Translations under genes and position numbers: made by a program
In this document: positions 32,830 to 32,839 of the stretch, one piece after another
Numbering within the stretch: the stretch's first letter is position 1
Layout: each line of letters opens with the position of its first letter
The notes under the pieces: model-generated
Seen by the model: only the letters and a program-made list of their open reading frames with translations
Told to the model about the DNA's origin: nothing
The model's database searches: none
Source of the DNA: Deltaproteobacteria bacterium
GTDB taxonomy: Bacteria; Desulfobacterota; DSM-4660; Desulfatiglandales; HGW-15
Length of the DNA stretch: 32,839 bases
Direction: 5' to 3'
Assembly: GCA_016930835.1 (NCBI GenBank)
Contig: JAFGGA010000092.1
Coordinates: 1-32,839 of the forward strand

Positions 32830-32839
32830 GTAAAATCAA

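Noticed and set aside
1-32839. CRISPR array
   Set aside because: Repeats are palindromes and 7-bp tandem units; no 25-40-base repeats with regular unique spacers and no cas genes were seen.

Overview
The window looks like the chromosome of an anaerobic, Gram-negative bacterium of moderate GC content, most likely a member of the Desulfobacterota (former Deltaproteobacteria). This is an inference. It rests on the lapA-lapB-mutS-amidase order, a PEP-CTERM protein, a glycyl radical enzyme, a lone molybdopterin enzyme, split glycyl-tRNA synthetase genes (glyQ-glyS), and many palindromic and heptad repeats between genes. No phage, plasmid, rRNA, CRISPR array or complete insertion sequence was seen.

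Bases 1-8,400 are accessory-like. They hold a DUF72 protein (661-1650) and a cytoplasmic molybdopterin oxidoreductase with Cys-type metal ligation (2068-4182). Convergent to that enzyme is a two-gene operon of a carboxymuconolactone-decarboxylase-like protein lacking its redox cysteines and an NTF2-like protein (5379-4351). Next come a decayed antitoxin/PemK-like toxin pair (5814-6218), a CapA-family metallophosphatase, a zinc-ribbon/winged-helix protein and a SpoIIAA-like protein. Repeats fill the gaps.

Bases 8,870-16,450 carry a B12-binding-type radical SAM protein and, convergent to it, a glycyl radical enzyme of unassigned substrate. Upstream of the latter on the same strand are a coniferyl-aldehyde-dehydrogenase-like gene and a small conserved-looking protein. 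A HinT-type HIT gene follows. The glycyl radical enzyme keeps its radical Gly (779) and thiyl Cys (437) but has Asp where many relatives have Glu two residues after the Cys. No activase is present in the window.

Bases 16,670-32,839 are mostly housekeeping: dTDP-4-dehydrorhamnose reductase, a solitary HsdR-N-like protein lacking the expected catalytic Glu, a membrane protein, an FmdB zinc ribbon, a YfcE phosphodiesterase followed by a second HIT protein, then lapA-lapB-mutS with tight spacing, and an AMIN/Amidase_3 cell-wall amidase. A PEP-CTERM protein with a probable homopolymer frameshift, glyQ-glyS, a CoA-type Nudix hydrolase and tRNA-Pro(CGG) end the window.

The least explained signals are the repeats. 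Degenerate 7-bp tandem arrays lie just upstream of the molybdopterin gene and on both sides of the mutS-amidase gap, one of them interrupted by a palindrome. There is also a dispersed ~120-bp structured element in two copies, and a family of inverted GGATTCC...GGAATGAC units, often in head-to-head pairs.
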